Below, piece after piece: positions 5,298 to 7,072 of a stretch of DNA of 7,072 nucleotides. Positions within the stretch are counted from its first letter, which is position 1, and every line of letters starts with the position of its first letter. The notes under the pieces are model-generated. The model was not told the DNA's origin. It did no database searches and saw only the letters and a program-made list of their open reading frames with translations. This stretch comes from Thermococcus sp. (lineage in GTDB: Archaea > Methanobacteriota_B > Thermococci > Thermococcales > Thermococcaceae), in contig JALTMZ010000052.1 in NCBI GenBank assembly GCA_027001105.1, forward strand, positions 1 to 7,072, in the 5' to 3' direction. The position numbers and the translations under genes are program-made.

Positions 5298-6512
5298 TTA
5301 AAGCATCTCAACAATCTTGTCCCAGATCTTTTCAGCCAGTCCTCTCTTGTTCATTCTTGGGAACTTTTCGACTTTGTCCTTTGTAACCCAGTAAACCTCA
5401 TTTTCTTCACTGCCGAAGGCGATCTCACCTTTGTTGGCAATCACAACATCGCTTTTGGCTTTCTCAATCTGGTTTCTTGCTTGAGCAATAAGTTCTTCCT
5501 CACTAACACCATATTCAGCCTTAAATCCAACCAAGAACACATCTGGCTGAATTTCTTTTACCCTCTGGATTATCTTTGGGGTTGGGATCAATTCCAAAAT
5601 AAGTGTTTGTCCGCTCTTTATCTTCTTTTCAGCCTTTTCTTTTGGTTTGAAATCGCTGACAGCAGCTGCTAAGATTACAACATCATATTTCTTGCTCATC
5701 AGCTCGTTTTCTATTGCATGTAGCATTTCTTCAACGGTCTCAACTTCAATTTGATTTTCTACAAAGCTTGACACGCTTCCCTTGGTTTTGATTAAAGTCA
5801 CCTCAGCCCCTCTGAAGTCTGCCTCTTCCGCCAGGGCAACGCCCATTTTTCCGGAGCTTTTGTTTGTGATGAACCTTATTGGATCAATGTATTCCCTTGT
5901 AGCTCCTGCTGTTACTAAAACTCTCTTACCTTTCAAATCCTTCTTGTGGAGCTTTTTAATGACGCGGTAAACAATTTCATCAATGCTGGCAACTTTTGCT
6001 TTCCCTTCCTCAAATTTTGGCCCTATGAACTCGACACCAAGCTTTTTGAGCTTTTCTATGTTCTCCTTTATTATTGGATGTTCATACATGCTTGAATGCA
6101 TAGCAGGGGCTATCATTATCGGTGTGTGGGCAAAAGCTGTTGTTACAACGGTTGTGACTGGTGTGTCGTCAATCCCACATGCTATCTTTGAAATTGTGTT
6201 TGCAGTTGCTGGACACACTAAGACCAAATCTGCTTTGTTCTCATGCTCACCACAGAGCTCAACATGCTCTATAAATCCGGTAATCTCAGTGATGACGGGA
6301 TTTCCAGTTGCGAACTCCATTGCATAGGGATGAATTATTTTCTGGGCGCTTTCGCTCATAACAGCATGAACCTCTGCTCCGTGCCTTATCAGCTCTCTCG
6401 CCAGCTTTACACATTCAACTGCAGCTATGCTCCCGGGAATGGCAAGAACAATTTTCTTACCAACAAGCTTTCTGCTTTTGGTTGCATAAATCAGCTTAAC
6501 GTGATGAAGCAT
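5298..6512 (-). CDS. coaBC: Bifunctional phosphopantothenoylcysteine decarboxylase / phosphopantothenate-cysteine ligase
   Basis: A fused enzyme of 404 residues that makes 4'-phosphopantetheine from 4'-phosphopantothenate and cysteine on the route to coenzyme A. The N-terminal FMN-dependent CoaC domain (about 17-190) shows GSIAAVE (27-33), the catalytic His83 in IEHVEL, PATANT (101-106) and PAMHSSM (136-142). The C-terminal CoaB domain (about 195-404) shows TAGATREYIDP (201-211), NKSSGKMG (217-224), AAAVSDFKP (282-290), KIK (297-299) and VGFKAE (328-333). The bacterial CoaC clamp cysteine is not seen at the matching stretch (EEGKAKVAS, 168-176). The longest ORF starts at 6590, but the ATG at 6512 has GGAGGTGG (6526-6519) six bases upstream and a length typical of archaeal CoaBC. 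The ligase of archaea and bacteria differ in nucleotide (ATP or CTP); that cannot be read here. The gene is divergent from the formate dehydrogenase gene and ends at an oligo-T terminator. Confidence 0.96.
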   Translation of the reverse strand: MLHHVKLIYATKSRKLVGKKIVLAIPGSIAAVECVKLARELIRHGAEVHAVMSESAQKIIHPYAMEFATGNPVITEITGFIEHVELCGEHENKADLVLVCPATANTISKIACGIDDTPVTTVVTTAFAHTPIMIAPAMHSSMYEHPIIKENIEKLKKLGVEFIGPKFEEGKAKVASIDEIVYRVIKKLHKKDLKGKRVLVTAGATREYIDPIRFITNKSSGKMGVALAEEADFRGAEVTLIKTKGSVSSFVENQIEVETVEEMLHAIENELMSKKYDVVILAAAVSDFKPKEKAEKKIKSGQTLILELIPTPKIIQRVKEIQPDVFLVGFKAEYGVSEEELIAQARNQIEKAKSDVVIANKGEIAFGSEENEVYWVTKDKVEKFPRMNKRGLAEKIWDKIVEML

Positions 6513-6545
6513 TTTTATCCACCTCCAAATAATTCTCCACTTAAT

Positions 6546-6561
6546 CCTTAAAGCTTTTAGG
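6546..6561. promoter_or_regulatory. Near-palindrome over the likely coaBC promoter
   Basis: The sixteen bases CCTTAAAGCTTTTAGG are a palindrome except for one pair of positions (4 and 13), with a perfect AAAGCTTT core. On the minus strand the element provides the best TATA-like sequence (GCTTTAAG) at about the right distance from the coaBC ribosome binding site; the start site predicted from it falls near or just inside that site, so the exact TATA box is unsure. It may be only a TATA box with chance symmetry, or an operator. Confidence 0.3.
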
Positions 6562-6617
6562 ACGTGTATTTTATTTTGCATGATTAACATAAATTTGTAA
6601 AAATATCGAAGAAAAAA

Positions 6618-6647
6618 TCTTAAGTTTTAACTGAAACATTTAAATAT
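6618..6647 (+). promoter_or_regulatory. Candidate TATA elements of the formate dehydrogenase gene
   Basis: Two elements are seen. TTTAAATAT (6639-6647), preceded by the BRE-like GAAAC, is the better match to the consensus, but it starts only 18 bases before the ATG and would place the transcript start inside the coding region. CTTAAGTTTTAA (6619-6630) is a weaker match but predicts a start near 6650, just ahead of or within the GGTGAT ribosome binding site. A third AT-rich site lies near 6598-6606. Which is used is undecided. Confidence 0.35.
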
Positions 6648-6656
6648 GGTGATTGA

Positions 6657-7072
6657 ATGAAAAGCGTAATCTGTCCTTATTGTGGCTTTGGATGCAGACT
6701 TCAGGTTGATCCTGAGACCCTCACAGTCATTCCAGATAAAACATCTCCAGTGAATAGAGGGAGAATATGTCCTAAAGGGTTGAGGGCCACTGAGTTTGTT
6801 GTTCACGGAGATCGCTTGAAGAGACCCCTCAAGGCAGTTGGTAGAAAGTTTATTCCAGTTTCATGGTCCCGGGCTATGGGGGAAATCTCTCACAAGCTTT
6901 TGGAAATCAAAGAGCTGTATGGACCAGATGCTGCTGCATTCATAGCTTCCTCAAAGTGCTCGAATGAAGAGAATTATCTTCTTCAGAAAATCGCTCGACT
7001 TTTCGGAACAAATAATATTGACAATTGTGCTCGTCTTTGTCACGAAAGCTCTGTTCATGCATTAAAGGCAAC
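6657..7072 (+). CDS. fdhA: Formate dehydrogenase alpha (catalytic) subunit, 5' part only
   Basis: Only the first 138 codons are in the window; the frame runs off the right edge. The N-terminal [4Fe-4S] domain has Cys6, Cys9, Cys13 (CPYCGFGC) and Cys38 (CPKG), with Lys40 at the position that relays electrons to the metal cofactor. Next comes the start of the molybdopterin domain, with SWSRAM (69-74) and TNNIDNCARLCHESSV (118-133). By comparison with E. coli FdhF, where the metal ligand is selenocysteine followed by histidine, Cys128 and His129 are the Mo/W ligand and the catalytic histidine, so this is a cysteine-type enzyme, probably tungsten- or molybdenum-dependent. It would oxidise formate, or reduce CO2, within a soluble or hydrogenase-linked complex whose other genes lie beyond the window. 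The ATG at 6657 follows GGTGAT (6648-6653), and an in-frame TGA directly upstream excludes any longer start. No upstream gene in the same direction exists, so a promoter must lie in the 144-bp gap to coaBC. Confidence 0.93.
   Translation, partial: MKSVICPYCGFGCRLQVDPETLTVIPDKTSPVNRGRICPKGLRATEFVVHGDRLKRPLKAVGRKFIPVSWSRAMGEISHKLLEIKELYGPDAAAFIASSKCSNEENYLLQKIARLFGTNNIDNCARLCHESSVHALKA

Noticed and set aside
5222..5314. A 31-residue N-terminal extension of the racemase containing a hydrophobic stretch, which could look like a signal peptide
   Set aside because: It would begin inside coaBC and read through the terminator and the ribosome binding site. The ATG at 5221 has an ideal GGAGGTGG and matches the family start.
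5271..6551. Plus-strand ORFs of up to 133 codons
   Set aside because: They are shadows of coaBC on the opposite strand; the coaBC frame carries all the conserved motifs.
6646..6660. A 4-codon ATG...TGA reading frame overlapping the formate dehydrogenase start
   Set aside because: Too short to judge, has no ribosome binding site of its own, and arises from the GGTGATTGA sequence that serves the real gene.
6657..7072. Selenocysteine-type formate dehydrogenase
   Set aside because: The metal-ligand codon (residue 128) is TGT, cysteine, and there is no in-frame TGA in the visible part.

Overview
The window looks like chromosomal DNA from a hyperthermophilic archaeon of the order Thermococcales, most likely Thermococcus. 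The protein families are the ones expected there: an archaeal-type phosphorylating GAPDH, a stand-alone COG1058 protein, an aIF2B-like protein, fused archaeal CoaBC and a formate dehydrogenase alpha subunit. Genes are tightly packed, ribosome binding sites are strong (GGAGGTGA/GGAGGTGG), promoters are archaeal TATA type, and the base composition is moderately AT-rich. No rRNA, tRNA, CRISPR array, insertion sequence or repeat family was seen.

Layout from left to right. (1) A plus-strand AAAP/HAAAP-type amino acid permease (9-1112). (2) The gap gene on the minus strand (2186-1182), convergent with the permease. (3) A 124-bp divergent promoter region that carries a close match to the Thermococcales glycolytic motif TATCAC-N5-GTGATA, immediately upstream of the gap TATA box. 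(4) A plus-strand two-gene operon: a COG1058 (CinA N-domain/MoaB-like) protein (2311-3069), then after only 4 bp an eIF2B-alpha-like protein (3074-3901). (5) A minus-strand VapBC-like pair, DUF433 antitoxin (4453-4229) and DUF5615 PIN-like toxin (4251-3898). The toxin gene's stop codon overlaps the stop codon of the eIF2B-like gene. (6) An Asp/Glu racemase-family gene on the minus strand (5221-4541). (7) coaBC on the minus strand (6512-5298), followed by an oligo-T terminator. (8) A divergent intergenic region of 144 bp, then the 5' end of a formate dehydrogenase alpha subunit gene (6657 to beyond the window).

Several starts were refined from the longest possible ORF to the codon with a good ribosome binding site and family-typical N-terminus: gap (GTG 2186), COG1058 (GTG 2311), eIF2B-like (ATG 3074), DUF5615 (ATG 4251), racemase (ATG 5221) and coaBC (ATG 6512).

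The genes are mostly core metabolism and do not form one obvious pathway. The main points of interest are four: the Tgr-type regulatory site at gap; two proteins in which a catalytic cysteine of the better-known relatives is replaced (Ser in the eIF2B-like protein, Ala in the racemase); the coupling of a COG1058 protein with an eIF2B/ribose-1,5-bisphosphate isomerase-like protein; and a toxin-antitoxin pair that abuts a housekeeping operon tail to tail. I saw no clearly new multi-gene system.
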